Shown here: positions 35,946-46,216 of the stretch, piece by piece
Position numbering within the stretch: position 1 is the first letter of the stretch
Layout of the letters: the number at the start of each line of letters is the position of its first letter
Assembly (NCBI GenBank): GCA_947503265.1
Contig: CANNDC010000009.1
Coordinates: 1 to 64,000, forward strand
Reading direction: 5' to 3'
DNA from: an uncultured Alteromonadaceae bacterium
Lineage (GTDB): Bacteria; Pseudomonadota; Gammaproteobacteria; Enterobacterales; Alteromonadaceae
Length of the DNA: 64,000 nucleotides
Notes under the pieces: model-generated
Told to the model about the DNA's origin: nothing
What the model saw: only the letters and a program-made list of their open reading frames with translations
The model's database searches: none
Program-made: the position numbers and the translations under genes

Positions 35946-36725
35946 CTATTTTACTTTATTTTGATAGGGCGATTTGACTGTTTCTTTGCGCAGATTGATC
36001 GAGAAAACCTTATTCGCCAATACAGATTTATTCTCGCTGTTTTGTCTCTTTTTTCTTTTCACGGAAAGCAAAATATTTCGCTCTTTGAGTCGCATTGCGA
36101 TAAGGACGTATATTGTAATGAACAAAGCTAACAAAAGATGTGCATAGGTCATGGTTGGCGTAAACCAAAATATCATCAACCAAGCTAGATGCGTGAGATG
36201 TCTGACAAAGGCACACATCAGCGGCGTTTTAAAAGGAGGTTGTTGATACGTTTTACCACGAAAAAACGACCAGACTTGTCGAAGTCCAAAGAGATCAAAG
36301 TGATTGATTAAGCAAGTCGCAAAAAACAGCATGCCCCAGCCAAAAAAATAGCAAAACGTCAGCACATCTTGAGTCATAGGATCGGTAAAATCCCAAACTA
36401 GCCCACCAATGGGTTCCCAAAATGAGAACAAAATTACCATTGCTAAAGACGAAAAAAGTACATAGGTCGATCGTTCTGCTTCAATAGGAATGACCTTGGT
36501 CCAAAATCGTTTAAACGATGGGCGAGCCATAACACTGTGTTGCAAGGCAAAAACTATCAACAAACTGACATTGACGAAAATCGCATACCACATAGGTTTG
36601 GTCGGATTTGAATCTATTGAATTTTCGACAATAATATTGCCTATAAAGCCCATCAAATAGACAAATACACCGAGGGAAATAAGGTAACTTATTATCCCAT
36701 AAAGTAAAACAGCGTATTTTTTCAT
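35946..36725 (-). CDS. MddA/NnrU-like membrane methyltransferase, divergent C-terminus
   Basis: 259 residues, about five to six membrane helices. LIVFALQHSVMARPSFKRFW, ERSTYVLFSSLAM, INHFDLFGLRQVWSFF and FWFTPTMTYAHLLLA match methanethiol S-methyltransferase (MddA), which makes dimethyl sulfide. Two catalytic-region features are altered: the conserved VRHP is VRHL here, and the EERDL block near the end is KERNI, followed by a basic, non-conserved tail instead of a FGxxYxxYxxxVPxLxP ending. It may be inactive or recently frameshifted; the intact-tailed paralogue at 39357-40148 supports this. Convergent with pdsS and divergent from the winged-helix regulator. Confidence 0.72.
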   Translation of the reverse strand: MKKYAVLLYGIISYLISLGVFVYLMGFIGNIIVENSIDSNPTKPMWYAIFVNVSLLIVFALQHSVMARPSFKRFWTKVIPIEAERSTYVLFSSLAMVILFSFWEPIGGLVWDFTDPMTQDVLTFCYFFGWGMLFFATCLINHFDLFGLRQVWSFFRGKTYQQPPFKTPLMCAFVRHLTHLAWLMIFWFTPTMTYAHLLLALFITIYVLIAMRLKERNILLSVKRKKRQNSENKSVLANKVFSINLRKETVKSPYQNKVK

Positions 36726-36827
36726 AACATTTCCTCTAAAAGTGAGGGTAAACTATCCGCTAATTTGGCTTAGTAAACTTGAAGAGCTACTGGTGATTTT
36801 GCGACCTTTTTGTGGAGAAATTCTGCT

Positions 36828-39245
36828 TTGAGCAATGAAGTGTATAAATTTGAAGATTTTGTATTAGATAAGAACACACGCGAAATACAAATTTCAGGTG
36901 AAACATTGGCAATCGAACCGCAAGTATTCAGTTTGCTGATCTATTTAATTGAGAACAAAGATCGCGTTATTTCCAAAGATGAATTGATAGAAAATATTTG
37001 GGATGGTCGCTTTGTCTCAGAATCTGCCATTTCGAGCCGTATTAAATCTGCACGTAAAACCCTAAATGACAACGGCAAAGATCAGCGTCTTATTCGAACC
37101 GTTCATGGGGTTGGCTTTCGCTTTGTCGGTGAATTGATCGAAAACCAAATAGCGGAAGAGATTGAGCAAATCGAAGAGCAAGAATCTGAAACACCGTTAC
37201 CGAATCCTAAACGCAGAGCTGAAGATAAATACCCATCGAGAAAATCTCTAGCCTCTAATACAATTAGCAACAAGAAACTGATTGTCCCGGTAGCACTATT
37301 GCTGACGGTCGCTATTGCAATATTTTTACTCTTGAAGCCTGCCGATGAGGTCTTACCTGCCTCTACCCGCATTGCGATACTGCCAGTAGACAACGGCACA
37401 GAAGATACCCAATTCGATTGGACGTCACTGGGATTAATGAGCTATGTGACACATTATCTGAGCAAAGGCGAAAAGATAAAAACGGTTGCGCCACAAAGCA
37501 TGATGTCCATCAACACCGATGATCTCGCATTAGACGCTGTTGAGCTGTCGATTTCACAAAGTGCATTGAGCAAACTAAGAAACGCCCAGAGTGCCAGCCA
37601 TGTTGTGGTCACTCGGTTGACCAAAAAAGATGACCTAGTTGAAATGCAATATTCGATTTACAGTCCAAAAGGAAAATCTCCAGTTCAAAAACTGGTTGGA
37701 GAAACCCCCATTGAAGTAGCAAAGGCATTGGGCAGAAGTATCGTTTCAACCCTACCTAAATCGGGTAATTTGAATTCGGAATTACGTTCTATTTCGAGTG
37801 ACCCATTTGTTTCAGAAGCCTATGCACGTGGACGAGCCCTCCAATTACAAGGTGACCCTGAAGAAGCCAGAAATCTATTTAAAGTGGCCTACGAGCAAGA
37901 GCCCACGGACATTTGGTTGCGCTACGAATATGCCCTGTCTACAAGAATGATGGGGCGCACACAAGAAGCGCTTACACTGTTTTCAGAATTAGAAAAAGAA
38001 GCAGAGTTGGGAGAAGACAATCAGGCAACTGTCGCAATCAAAAATGCGTTAGGAATTTTATATTGGATCGAAGGAAACAGGAGCGCTGCGGAAGAAAAAT
38101 ATCAATCAGCATTACAATCAGCTGAAAAAGTAGCAGACAAAAAGTACCTTGGAAGTATCCTAATTAATTTAGGCATTTTAGCGAGGAACCGAGGAGAAAT
38201 TGAGGCGTCAAGAACCTATTTAAATCGTGCTTTAACCGAATTTTCAAATGCAGGTTATGAGCAAGCACCGGGTTCGTTGCTCAATTCACTTGCCAATCTC
38301 GAACACAAAGTTGGTAATGTCGACAAAGCAAAAAAATATCTTTTAGAAGCATTAGAAGGTGCGCGGCTAGCTGACAATAATCGCCACGCATCCGCCATGT
38401 TGACGAATCTCGGTAGTATTGAGCAACAACTGGGAAATTGGCAATTAAGTGAAGTTTATCTCAACGAATCCCTAGAAATAAGACAGCGAATACAGAACAA
38501 GACCGGGGTTGTTAAATCATTTATCGGACTCGCCCAGTTGCATACCGACATTGGCAAGTTTGATTCTGCAATGTTAAACGCTGAACAGGCTATTCAAGCG
38601 GCCACCGAAATAGATAACCAACCACTGCTCGCGAAGTCACTCAATCAATCAGGCAGAATTCATTTACTTGCGGGAAATGCAGAGACAGCACGTGAGAGCT
38701 TGAAAAGAGCAAAAGAAATTTACCAAAACCTAAATCAAGAAGAAGCGGCTTTAGAAACTGATGTTCACTTATATAGAGTCAACTTATACCAAAACCTAGA
38801 TCTTGATGGCCTCGAAGATAAACTAGAAAAGCTTGACCTAGAAGGGACAGAATTACCCTATTCTCTGGTCTTATATGCTTCTGAATTAGCCGCTGACCTG
38901 CATATCAAAAACAAATCTTATCAGGCAGCTATAACTGCTTTGCTAAAAGCCACCAAAGTTGCAGAAAAATTGAATGAACATACACATTTGGTGCGCTTAT
39001 CCGCAAAACTCGGAATGTTATATCTGAGTAACGACAATCAAGGACAGGCCGCTTCTATGCTGGGTAATGTGAATCAGCTAGTACCGAAGATGTACGAATC
39101 GTTGAGATTCAGCGCCTTTTATGAAAGTTACTTAGGAAATCACGAAAGCGCACTGCAATTAATGCAAAATGCAAAACAAGTGGCTTTTGATAGATGGACT
39201 GAAGAAGATGAACAGGTGCTAATTGAGTTCACTTCCAATTCTTAG
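36828..39245 (+). CDS. Winged-helix transmembrane regulator with TPR periplasmic domain (CadC-like)
   Basis: 805 residues. N-terminal OmpR-type DNA-binding domain (about 5-100: EPQVFSLLIYLIENKDRVIS, LIENIWDGRFVSESAISSRI, TVHGVGFRFVGE), a charged linker, a single membrane segment (LIVPVALLLTVAIAIFLLL, near 152-171), and a periplasmic region that becomes a long run of TPR repeats (about 330-760; e.g. GNVDKAKKYLLEALEGARLA). It is a one-component membrane regulator like CadC/ToxR. TTG start at 36828 with GGAG ten bases upstream; a more 5' TTG at 36810 precedes that site. It sits between the two MddA-like genes and may control them. Confidence 0.83.
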   Translation: MSNEVYKFEDFVLDKNTREIQISGETLAIEPQVFSLLIYLIENKDRVISKDELIENIWDGRFVSESAISSRIKSARKTLNDNGKDQRLIRTVHGVGFRFVGELIENQIAEEIEQIEEQESETPLPNPKRRAEDKYPSRKSLASNTISNKKLIVPVALLLTVAIAIFLLLKPADEVLPASTRIAILPVDNGTEDTQFDWTSLGLMSYVTHYLSKGEKIKTVAPQSMMSINTDDLALDAVELSISQSALSKLRNAQSASHVVVTRLTKKDDLVEMQYSIYSPKGKSPVQKLVGETPIEVAKALGRSIVSTLPKSGNLNSELRSISSDPFVSEAYARGRALQLQGDPEEARNLFKVAYEQEPTDIWLRYEYALSTRMMGRTQEALTLFSELEKEAELGEDNQATVAIKNALGILYWIEGNRSAAEEKYQSALQSAEKVADKKYLGSILINLGILARNRGEIEASRTYLNRALTEFSNAGYEQAPGSLLNSLANLEHKVGNVDKAKKYLLEALEGARLADNNRHASAMLTNLGSIEQQLGNWQLSEVYLNESLEIRQRIQNKTGVVKSFIGLAQLHTDIGKFDSAMLNAEQAIQAATEIDNQPLLAKSLNQSGRIHLLAGNAETARESLKRAKEIYQNLNQEEAALETDVHLYRVNLYQNLDLDGLEDKLEKLDLEGTELPYSLVLYASELAADLHIKNKSYQAAITALLKATKVAEKLNEHTHLVRLSAKLGMLYLSNDNQGQAASMLGNVNQLVPKMYESLRFSAFYESYLGNHESALQLMQNAKQVAFDRWTEEDEQVLIEFTSNS

Positions 39246-39312
39246 CTACGCATTGCATCAAACGGTCACTATCGAGAAATTCTAAAATACATCATGATAA
39301 CGTTGTGACAAA

Positions 39313-39335
39313 GAGAACCCTAATAACGGGTTCTC
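39313..39335. terminator. Bidirectional hairpin between convergent genes
   Basis: GAGAACCC-TAATAAC-GGGTTCTC forms a perfect 8-bp stem with a seven-base loop, midway between the ends of the TPR regulator and the second MddA-like gene. T-runs are short on both sides, so it is a probable rather than certain terminator. Confidence 0.6.
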
Positions 39336-39356
39336 CAAAACAGAATGTTTTCTAAA

Positions 39357-40148
39357 TTAAAAAAGCTTAGGTAACAACTTTCCTACCTGCTTTTTGTAGT
39401 CTAAATAGGTATTTCCAAATTCTTTGATCAAGTCTTTTTCTTCAAAGTAAAGTCCGATCATGACATAAATCGTCACTCCAATAGCAAGCATCAAAAATCC
39501 CCATGTAGCAACTGGAGCAAACCACAGTCCGATCAACGCTGTGGTTTGAATCGGATGACGAACCCACTTGTACATACCCGGACTTTTGAAAGTCATACTA
39601 GGCACTGGCTTACCAGATAAAAAGTAGTAAACCTGTTTTAGGCCGAATAACTCGAAGTGATCGAGTTGAAAAGTAGCGATGACGGTTCCTGTCCAGCCTA
39701 AAATAGAGATTGCATAAATGATCCAAGTTACTGTTGATGTCTCTGCTTGCCAAACCACACCTTCAATTGGCACCCAGAAAAAACCAATAGCGAATATGAC
39801 TAAGCCGGTTGCTAAACAATAGGTTGCTCGAGTAATGGCTGGTTCAAAATGTGCTTCGAATTTCTGTTTAAATGATTTTCTGGCCATCACGCTATGTTGC
39901 AATCCGAATAACAATAACAAACCGATATTAATCACTATTGCCAGCCAAGTAGGTGTCGTTGGACTAGCCGCATTAATGCTTCTCACCAATCCGTAGTCAC
40001 CAGCAAACACGATAAAGTAGACTAAGGCAGCCATTGAGAATCCATAGGCGAAAAAGGTGTAACTCGATAGCACGATTTTCTTTAGCAGACTTGCATCTTG
40101 TGTTTCTTGAGTGGTCTTATTTTTGTCTTGTAGGTTAACTGTTTCCAT
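39357..40148 (-). CDS. MddA/NnrU-like membrane methyltransferase
   Basis: 263 residues with about six membrane helices after a 25-residue charged leader. LLLLFGLQHSVMARKSFKQK, DHFELFGLKQVYYFLSGKPV, MYKWVRHPIQTTALIGLWFA and YFEEKDLIKEFGNTYLDYKK retain the catalytic-region features (VRHP, EEKDL, FGxxYxxYKKxVGKLLP). Closest named family is methanethiol S-methyltransferase; a more general isoprenylcysteine-carboxylmethyltransferase-like role is possible. It is a paralogue of 35946-36725, convergent with the TPR regulator gene. Confidence 0.78.
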   Translation of the reverse strand: METVNLQDKNKTTQETQDASLLKKIVLSSYTFFAYGFSMAALVYFIVFAGDYGLVRSINAASPTTPTWLAIVINIGLLLLFGLQHSVMARKSFKQKFEAHFEPAITRATYCLATGLVIFAIGFFWVPIEGVVWQAETSTVTWIIYAISILGWTGTVIATFQLDHFELFGLKQVYYFLSGKPVPSMTFKSPGMYKWVRHPIQTTALIGLWFAPVATWGFLMLAIGVTIYVMIGLYFEEKDLIKEFGNTYLDYKKQVGKLLPKLF

Positions 40149-40561
40149 TTTGCTTTCCTCATAGTTGTGACCCCTTTGGGCTTGAATCTAGAGTCCGCTA
40201 TTTGATGAGACTAAGCTTGAAGATTACATGGAGAGTTCATGGTGATTTCTTGTGTTAACTATATCGAGATTGATTAAGTGATGGCTGCAAAGCATGCTAG
40301 CCTCACTTTTGTAGTTATCTTTGGCGTGTTCATATTTGATATACGAATTCCATTTTGCATAGCGAGTTTATAGAAGGTTTATTGATCGCGACATCACATA
40401 AAAACCAAATTGATACTGCTTTTTACACTTCCATTAAAACTCCACTAAATCCCCATACCTTCTTCAAGTTTAACACCATCAAGCCCATTAAAATTCGTCT
40501 CACTTAGAGTCAACAAGGGGTTGGCTTCTTCAATAACCTACTTTTGAAATGGGGAATAAAG
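40149..40561. other. Non-coding gap of about 410 bp
   Basis: The gap separates the divergent second MddA-like gene and a small coiled-coil gene. I see no ORF with family resemblance, no tandem repeat and no strong hairpin; presumably it holds both promoters. Confidence 0.5.
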
Positions 40562-40798
40562 ATGGACAGATTATTTACAGTACAAACACCAAAACACGGC
40601 ACACTTAATAGTGTTGAATCACAGCAAGATGAGAAAACCAAAGAGTTACAAATGGAATTAGAATTGTTGAGTATTCAAATTGCCGCTCTGAATAAACGCG
40701 TTGCGCAATTAAAGCAAGTATATTGTCAAGAGCTGAATGCTCAGACAGAGGAAAGGTTAATGACACTGTATGACCAAGACTTTAGTTTTTCTTCATAG
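40562..40798 (+). CDS. Small coiled-coil protein
   Basis: 78 residues, cytosolic. Residues about 22-60 form a leucine-heptad coiled coil (LQMELELLSIQIAALNKRVA). No family recognised; it recalls SlyX in size but lacks a SlyX-type N-terminus. The ATG at 40562 has GGGGAA five bases upstream; a TTG at 40544 would add six residues before that site. It converges on the LysR gene. Confidence 0.55.
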   Translation: MDRLFTVQTPKHGTLNSVESQQDEKTKELQMELELLSIQIAALNKRVAQLKQVYCQELNAQTEERLMTLYDQDFSFSS

Positions 40799-40835
40799 GT
40801 CGAAAATGACTATTTAAAGGATAGAATCGTTTGAA

Positions 40836-41726
40836 TCACAGCCAAATTTGCTGTTTGCATTGCTCAATAAACCAGTTGAGTGCCTTGCCTTTTTTACCTT
40901 TTTCCCACGCAATATAGATGGGAATAGGTGGGCGAGGCAATGACGTTGTCAAAGAAATCAATTCGCCACTAGACAATTGTTCTGTGACTAAATGAATAGG
41001 CATAAAGCCGACGCCTAAACCTTTTATCAATGCATCAAGTTTGGTTTGCATGTCTTGCACACGAATAGTTTGCTTACTGTCAAACAGACCACTGGATCTT
41101 TGTGGTAAATGACGAGAACTATCAGACACTACTACTGCCGGAAACTGTTTGATTTGTTGGGTATCCAAGATACCCAAGAATTTCGTTAACGGATGGCCTT
41201 GTGCCACCACAAATACAAATTCAATCTCGCCAATTGATTCAACTTGGTACTGACCTTTGGGTAATTCACCTGTAACACCAATAGCAATATCGGACCGTTT
41301 AGAGTGAAGCGCATCCCATCCTCCACCCAGTGCTTCTTCAAGAATAGTGATGTCTACTTGCTTTTCCAGTGAACAAAAACGAGCAAGTATCTCCAATAAG
41401 GGCTGGTTGTTTATAATGGTATCTTTGGCTATCACTAACTTAGTTTCCCAACCTGATTCAACTTGCTTTATCTGCTCTTCGAGTCGAGTAGCCGCCAACA
41501 ACAAATCATGTCCTTCTTTTAGTAGCAACTGACCGGCTTGAGTTAACGAAGCACGTTGCTTACTTCTGTCGAATAACTCAACTCCCAAATCAGTCTCGAG
41601 TTTATTGATGGTGTACGTCAGTGCGGAAGGAACTTTAAACAAAGATTTGGCAGCTTCAGCGAAGCTGCCTTTTTGATTGATGGCTTCAAGCACCCTCAGT
41701 GCTTCTAGCGTTATCGCATGGTGCAT
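40836..41726 (-). CDS. LysR-family transcriptional regulator
   Basis: 296 residues. N-terminal winged helix-turn-helix (ALRVLEAINQKGSFAEAAKS then TINKLETDLGVELFDRSKQR) and a C-terminal periplasmic-binding-type effector domain. It is codirectional with and immediately downstream of the pirin and DoxX genes, with a 26-bp gap, so it may be cotranscribed with them and is a candidate for their regulator. The effector is unknown. Confidence 0.88.
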   Translation of the reverse strand: MHHAITLEALRVLEAINQKGSFAEAAKSLFKVPSALTYTINKLETDLGVELFDRSKQRASLTQAGQLLLKEGHDLLLAATRLEEQIKQVESGWETKLVIAKDTIINNQPLLEILARFCSLEKQVDITILEEALGGGWDALHSKRSDIAIGVTGELPKGQYQVESIGEIEFVFVVAQGHPLTKFLGILDTQQIKQFPAVVVSDSSRHLPQRSSGLFDSKQTIRVQDMQTKLDALIKGLGVGFMPIHLVTEQLSSGELISLTTSLPRPPIPIYIAWEKGKKGKALNWFIEQCKQQIWL

Positions 41727-41752
41727 ATGTCGTTTTTATCCACTAATCACAT

Positions 41753-42448
41753 TTAAGGGAGATCGAAAATCAACGCAGTAACAAGATCATCACTGGTATT
41801 TCGAATTAAAAGTGCGTTTTCGTCCGAAATTTTCGCACCATCTGCGGCATCCATTTTGATTCCATTTACTTCAATTTGTCCCTCAACTAAATGAACATAG
41901 CCTTTACGTTTTGAATCGACCTCAAGGTTTATTGATTCACCTTTAGGCAAAATTAGCTGACTTAACCTCGCATCTTGCTTGATCTTTAAGGTCCCAGCTT
42001 CCCCAGTTGGTGTGACAATTGGGGTAATCCCATGCTCGTTTCCAAACTGTTTCTGTTGATAGCCCGGTTCACCGCCAAGTTCATTGGGTTCAATCCAAAT
42101 TTGTAACAACTTTAATTGTTGTGAATCAGAGCCATTGAATTCGCTATGTTGCACACCTTTACCCGCTGACATGAGTTGAAATTCGCCCTTCGGTAACGTC
42201 TTTACATTGCCCATACTGTCTTTATGTTTAATCAAACCTTGAGTAACATAACTGATAATTTCCATGTCTTTGTGACCGTGAGTGCCAAAACCAGCACTGC
42301 TTTCAACGGTGTCATCATTTATCACCCTCAATGCTGAGTAACCCATGTGTTCCTCATCATAGTAGTGTCCAAACGAAAAAGTATGTTTGGCGTTTAGCCA
42401 ACCGAAATTTGCTTGGCCTCTGTCTTCAGACTTTCTTAAGGTAATCAT
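41753..42448 (-). CDS. Pirin-family protein
   Basis: Bicupin of 231 residues. The N-terminal cupin has the pirin metal motif: GFGTHGHKDMEIISYVTQGL and KGVQHSEF contain the two His pairs and the Glu. Pirins in bacteria include quercetinase-like dioxygenases and regulators of metabolic enzymes; the role here is open. It starts one base after the doxX stop, so the two form an operon with LysR downstream. A DoxX-pirin-LysR group suggests response to redox or electrophile stress, which is inference. Confidence 0.88.
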   Translation of the reverse strand: MITLRKSEDRGQANFGWLNAKHTFSFGHYYDEEHMGYSALRVINDDTVESSAGFGTHGHKDMEIISYVTQGLIKHKDSMGNVKTLPKGEFQLMSAGKGVQHSEFNGSDSQQLKLLQIWIEPNELGGEPGYQQKQFGNEHGITPIVTPTGEAGTLKIKQDARLSQLILPKGESINLEVDSKRKGYVHLVEGQIEVNGIKMDAADGAKISDENALLIRNTSDDLVTALIFDLP

Positions 42449-42449
42449 A

Positions 42450-42902
42450 TTATTGTACCTCCATTAGTTTGTTTCCTAATGCCTTATCAGCGCTGACACT
42501 ACCAGAGCCAGAAATGACCAAGGATACTGACGCCGCTAATAGAGCCAATCCAAACTCGTAACCGTTATTTGACATAAATAGCCCGTTTTGCAGATGTACC
42601 GTTACTATGGCAACTAACATTGTGATAGCGAGCACTAATGCTGAAGGTCTGGTTAACAACCCTAACAAGATAAATAGGCCACCAAAAAATTCCGCGCCAC
42701 CAGCAAGTAGTGCCATTAAATAACCTGGCTCCAATCCAATAGAAGCCATCCATTGCCCGGTACCTTCCAATCCATAACCGCCGAAAGACCCAAACAATTT
42801 TTGTGCTCCATGAGCCATAAAAATAATGCCTACAGGAATCCTAAGTGCCAATGGAGCAAGCCCTGCGTCGCTGTGTAATAATTTAGTAAGTTGTTGTTTC
42901 AT
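42450..42902 (-). CDS. DoxX-family membrane protein
   Basis: 150 residues with four membrane helices; typical DoxX start ALRIPVGIIFMAHGAQKLFG and second helix GYLMALLAGGAEFFGGLFIL. DoxX-like proteins are small membrane components linked to quinone or thiosulfate redox in some archaea and to oxidative stress in bacteria. First gene of the DoxX-pirin-LysR unit; the 147-bp gap upstream toward the chemoreceptor gene presumably contains its promoter. Confidence 0.85.
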   Translation of the reverse strand: MKQQLTKLLHSDAGLAPLALRIPVGIIFMAHGAQKLFGSFGGYGLEGTGQWMASIGLEPGYLMALLAGGAEFFGGLFILLGLLTRPSALVLAITMLVAIVTVHLQNGLFMSNNGYEFGLALLAASVSLVISGSGSVSADKALGNKLMEVQ

Positions 42903-43049
42903 GATTTTTCCTCAATATTTTTAAATTAATCAAACTAAGTTAAACCTTTCCAGAAAGCTTTAACTGTGGAGTGATTACACTTTAAATTTATTTATTGAAT
43001 AAAAAAATCGGAACATTTTGAAATTATAGTTCAAATATTTTGAACTAAC

Positions 43050-45047
43050 TCATTTTTCGGTAATAAGATGGCCTATTCTGGCTTGTGAGTCTTGATTGTT
43101 TGAATCCAATTCGTTAATTATTTGGTCGAGTTTTTTGGCGGCTTCCAGTTCTAACTCAGATTTAGCAAGAACACCGTCAATATCACCTGCTATCTGCTGA
43201 ATGGTATTGGTTTGTTGCTCTGAGGCAGAAGCAACGACTGTGGCAAGGTTTTCAACATTTTTAACTTCATCTGCTAGCTCGATAGACAAGTTCTTAGCTT
43301 CTTCTCCGCGCTCCGCCACTTGTAAAGAGCTATTGACGTTACTTTCGATGGATTCAATCACTTCGTTGCTAGCTATTTGCAATTCTGAAAGTAAATTGGA
43401 AATAAGATCTGAGCTTTCTTTGCTACCCACAGCAAGATTTCTGACTTCACCAGCCACCACTGCGAATCCTCTACCGGCCTCTCCTGCTCTGGCCGCTTCA
43501 ATGGCAGCATTTAAAGCTAATAGATTGGTTTGTTCTGCCAACGAATTAATATTCTCTAATATACCGCTGATAGCTGATACCTTTTCTTCCATGTGACTAG
43601 CTTTATCTCGCGCTTCATTCATATTGTCGTTCATCTTAATCATGGCATTGCGGTTGGCCTCATCAACTTCCCTTGCCGCCTTCATTTTCTGATCTAACTC
43701 TTTGCTGGCAGTAAACGTACTGGAAGCTGAAGAGGATATTTCTTCACTTGCCTGTGACATTTCTTCTAATGAAACGGCAATATTATTTGCCATCAAATGT
43801 GTTGCTTTGGCGCCTTCTAATACGCCTTTGCTGATGTCGTTAAGTTCACTAGAAATACCCGTGCCACGCTTAATTGATTGAACCAATCCAGTAGTGAGTT
43901 GTTTGAAGCTTAAAATAACATCATTGACGAATACGGAAATCGTACTTAATTCATCTTTACCTTCTACCTTGATGCTGACCGTCAAATCTCCTTTTTCTGC
44001 AACTTGTGTCAAACCATGGGTCAGCATGTCCAACTTCCGTCTCATTGAGCTAATTAAGTGGTAATTTAATAGTGCAAGCAACACAAATATAATAATTGTG
44101 AGTACGACCTTTAAGATAAGTAACGTTTGCGCGGAAGAAAGCTCTGATTCTGTAATTCTATGAGCTTTGGTTATTTCAGAGTCGATCATTTTCTTGATCT
44201 CGACTATTTGCTTGGTTGCTAATGGAAACCAAGTCTCAGAAGTCACACCGATATCAGAAATTTTGCCTTCAGGATCTAAAATTTGCTGATATATAGCTTG
44301 AATTTGCTTGTTTGTAGCAGACGTCATCAGTCTGTCAAATTGAGTAGCCGAAGCCGCAGAAAGTGTTGAATTTAGGTAGCTGCTAGTAATCTCCATACCC
44401 GCGATGTAAGAGGAAATGTCTGAAAGAGCGAATGCGCTAATTTGTTGTCTTGCAAAAGCACCATTGATCTTTCCTCGTGCCTGCCCCCCATACTCTTTGA
44501 ACCAAGACAAATTAATTGTACCGTTTACGATAGATTGTAATTGCCGATTGTTAAGATATAACTGTATGTTTTCTATTGCTTCCAATGCGAGCCGATTAAC
44601 TAGGCTGTAATAAGCAAAAACGCCTTGGCCATTCTTGTCGTTTACCTGACGTCTTACAGAATCTTTTCGACTAATGTAGTCTTTGAGCAATATAAGATGC
44701 TTCTCTGCATCAACTTCTGATGGCCATTCTACATTCAACAATATATCCAACTCTTTAACAGATTGATCTGCAGCAGCTCTTGCCGCCTTTAGGCCATCTG
44801 GTAGTTGCTTGGTGTTCGAGCCTAGGAATCCTGCTGTTAGACCTCTTTCTACGGCATGTTGGTGGGCGATGTTTTCGAGACCGTCGATTAAGTTGATAAC
44901 TTTTCTATCTGTTTGACTTCTATTCAGACTAGTTTGCGAAGCAAGAAAGCTAATTGAGACTAATACGAGTAGAGAAATAGTGATGATTGTGAGGCTAACT
45001 AAGGTAATTTGCTTAATTGAAAATTTATTTAGAAAGTGACTGACCAT
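43050..45047 (-). CDS. Methyl-accepting chemotaxis protein with NIT sensor domain
   Basis: 665 residues. Membrane segment near 15-35 ([20 protein letters not shown]), a large periplasmic NIT-type domain (about 55-300; the motif [15 protein letters not shown] is characteristic), a second membrane segment ([20 protein letters not shown]), HAMP (about 335-390), and a signalling domain with the hairpin tip [23 protein letters not shown] domains are associated with nitrate/nitrite sensing. No che genes are nearby, so it is an orphan receptor. No CheR-docking pentapeptide is seen at the C-terminus. Confidence 0.9.
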   Translation of the reverse strand: MVSHFLNKFSIKQITLVSLTIITISLLVLVSISFLASQTSLNRSQTDRKVINLIDGLENIAHQHAVERGLTAGFLGSNTKQLPDGLKAARAAADQSVKELDILLNVEWPSEVDAEKHLILLKDYISRKDSVRRQVNDKNGQGVFAYYSLVNRLALEAIENIQLYLNNRQLQSIVNGTINLSWFKEYGGQARGKINGAFARQQISAFALSDISSYIAGMEITSSYLNSTLSAASATQFDRLMTSATNKQIQAIYQQILDPEGKISDIGVTSETWFPLATKQIVEIKKMIDSEITKAHRITESELSSAQTLLILKVVLTIIIFVLLALLNYHLISSMRRKLDMLTHGLTQVAEKGDLTVSIKVEGKDELSTISVFVNDVILSFKQLTTGLVQSIKRGTGISSELNDISKGVLEGAKATHLMANNIAVSLEEMSQASEEISSSASSTFTASKELDQKMKAAREVDEANRNAMIKMNDNMNEARDKASHMEEKVSAISGILENINSLAEQTNLLALNAAIEAARAGEAGRGFAVVAGEVRNLAVGSKESSDLISNLLSELQIASNEVIESIESNVNSSLQVAERGEEAKNLSIELADEVKNVENLATVVASASEQQTNTIQQIAGDIDGVLAKSELELEAAKKLDQIINELDSNNQDSQARIGHLITEK

Positions 45048-45316
45048 AGGCTTATACAGATCCTTTAACTAATAATCCTCACGCGCGAATGCACGCCCTT
45101 CGAGAAAGATTAGTGTAAATTTTTGCCCAGCGAAAGTTCTTTTAATTGAATTTTTGTTAAGAAAGGTAATATTTACAAAGAAGTGTGTATAAATCACATG
45201 GAGTTTACTAGGTTTAAAATTGATTATTCACTAGTGACGCGGATACAAGCGCGATTTGTAGTCGGCAGGCTAATTGCTTGGTGTAATCAGTTAACAATTA
45301 GATTGTGAGATTCGAT

Positions 45317-46216
45317 ATGCTTAATACCAAATATAAATTCACAGCGTATTTATCCAAACCATGGCTAAAATTTTTTATCGTTTTAGTCGCACTAATGGTA
45401 TCTGGTTGTTCCAGTATAGATGAACAACAAATCGAGTCGACGACACAAAATCAACCAGCTGCAAAAATTGAAATAGAAACCTCTCAAGGTACCCAGTCCA
45501 TCACTCCCACAGTTGTGAGTTATGAACCTACCGAGTTTGAAGACCCTTTAGAGTTTATAAATCGCCCTATTTTCGAGTTCAATGATGGCCTGTATCGATA
45601 CTTTTTAATTCCCGTGAGCGAAGGTTATATCAAATATGTTCCCAGTCCAGTCAAAACCGGAATTGGAAACTTTTTTAGTAACTTGCGCGAACCCTTGAAC
45701 ATGGTAAACCATCTGGCTCAAGGAGAAGGGGGCAAATTTGGCGTTTGTTTAGCACGTTTTGTAATCAATTCAACTTTGGGGCTATTTGGTCTTTTTGATC
45801 CTGCAGATGCCTGGTTCGATATTAAGGAGCAACGAGCAACTATTGCGCAGACACTGCGGCATTACGGCGTCGGTTATGGCAACTACCTAGTACTACCTAT
45901 TTTAGGGCAAAGCGATTATAGAAATGCGTTTTCTACCATTGGGGAATCGCTTTTAAATCCTGTTCATTGGATATCGAATAATCCTGAGACCCTTTATTTA
46001 CAGTCACTCGATAGTGTAAACCAATTTGCACCCACAGCACCTAGTTATAAGGAACTTTACCAGCAAGCAGAGGATCCTTACTTGTTTTTCAGAAATCTCT
46101 ATCTGCAAGGTGTAGAGAGAGATCAGGACTTCCCCGATGGTGCACAACAAATAGCACCAACGACACAAACTGAGAGATCCGTGAAACCTACAGACGAGAT
46201 TTCTAATGAAAAATAG
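45317..46216 (+). CDS. mlaA: MlaA-family phospholipid-transport lipoprotein (VacJ)
   Basis: Outer-membrane lipoprotein of 299 residues that removes surface-exposed phospholipid in the Mla pathway. Leader LKFFIVLVALMVSGC ends in lipobox VSGC. Conserved blocks: DPLEFINRPIFEFNDGLYRY, VKTGIGNFFSNLREPLNMVN, ARFVINSTLGLFGLFDPA and LRHYGVGYGNYLVLPILGQS. The C-terminal 40 residues are charged and variable. The ATG at 45317 is preferred to the GTG at 45305, though neither has a strong ribosome binding site. The MMPL exporter gene overlaps its end by 11 bp. Confidence 0.9.
   Translation: MLNTKYKFTAYLSKPWLKFFIVLVALMVSGCSSIDEQQIESTTQNQPAAKIEIETSQGTQSITPTVVSYEPTEFEDPLEFINRPIFEFNDGLYRYFLIPVSEGYIKYVPSPVKTGIGNFFSNLREPLNMVNHLAQGEGGKFGVCLARFVINSTLGLFGLFDPADAWFDIKEQRATIAQTLRHYGVGYGNYLVLPILGQSDYRNAFSTIGESLLNPVHWISNNPETLYLQSLDSVNQFAPTAPSYKELYQQAEDPYLFFRNLYLQGVERDQDFPDGAQQIAPTTQTERSVKPTDEISNEK

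Noticed and set aside
36028..36216. Alternative-frame minus-strand ORF over the 3' end of the first MddA-like gene
   Set aside because: Mostly a shadow frame; only a short stretch (FAFREKKKETKQ) hints at a continued family tail, too weak to call a frameshift, so it is mentioned only as a possibility.
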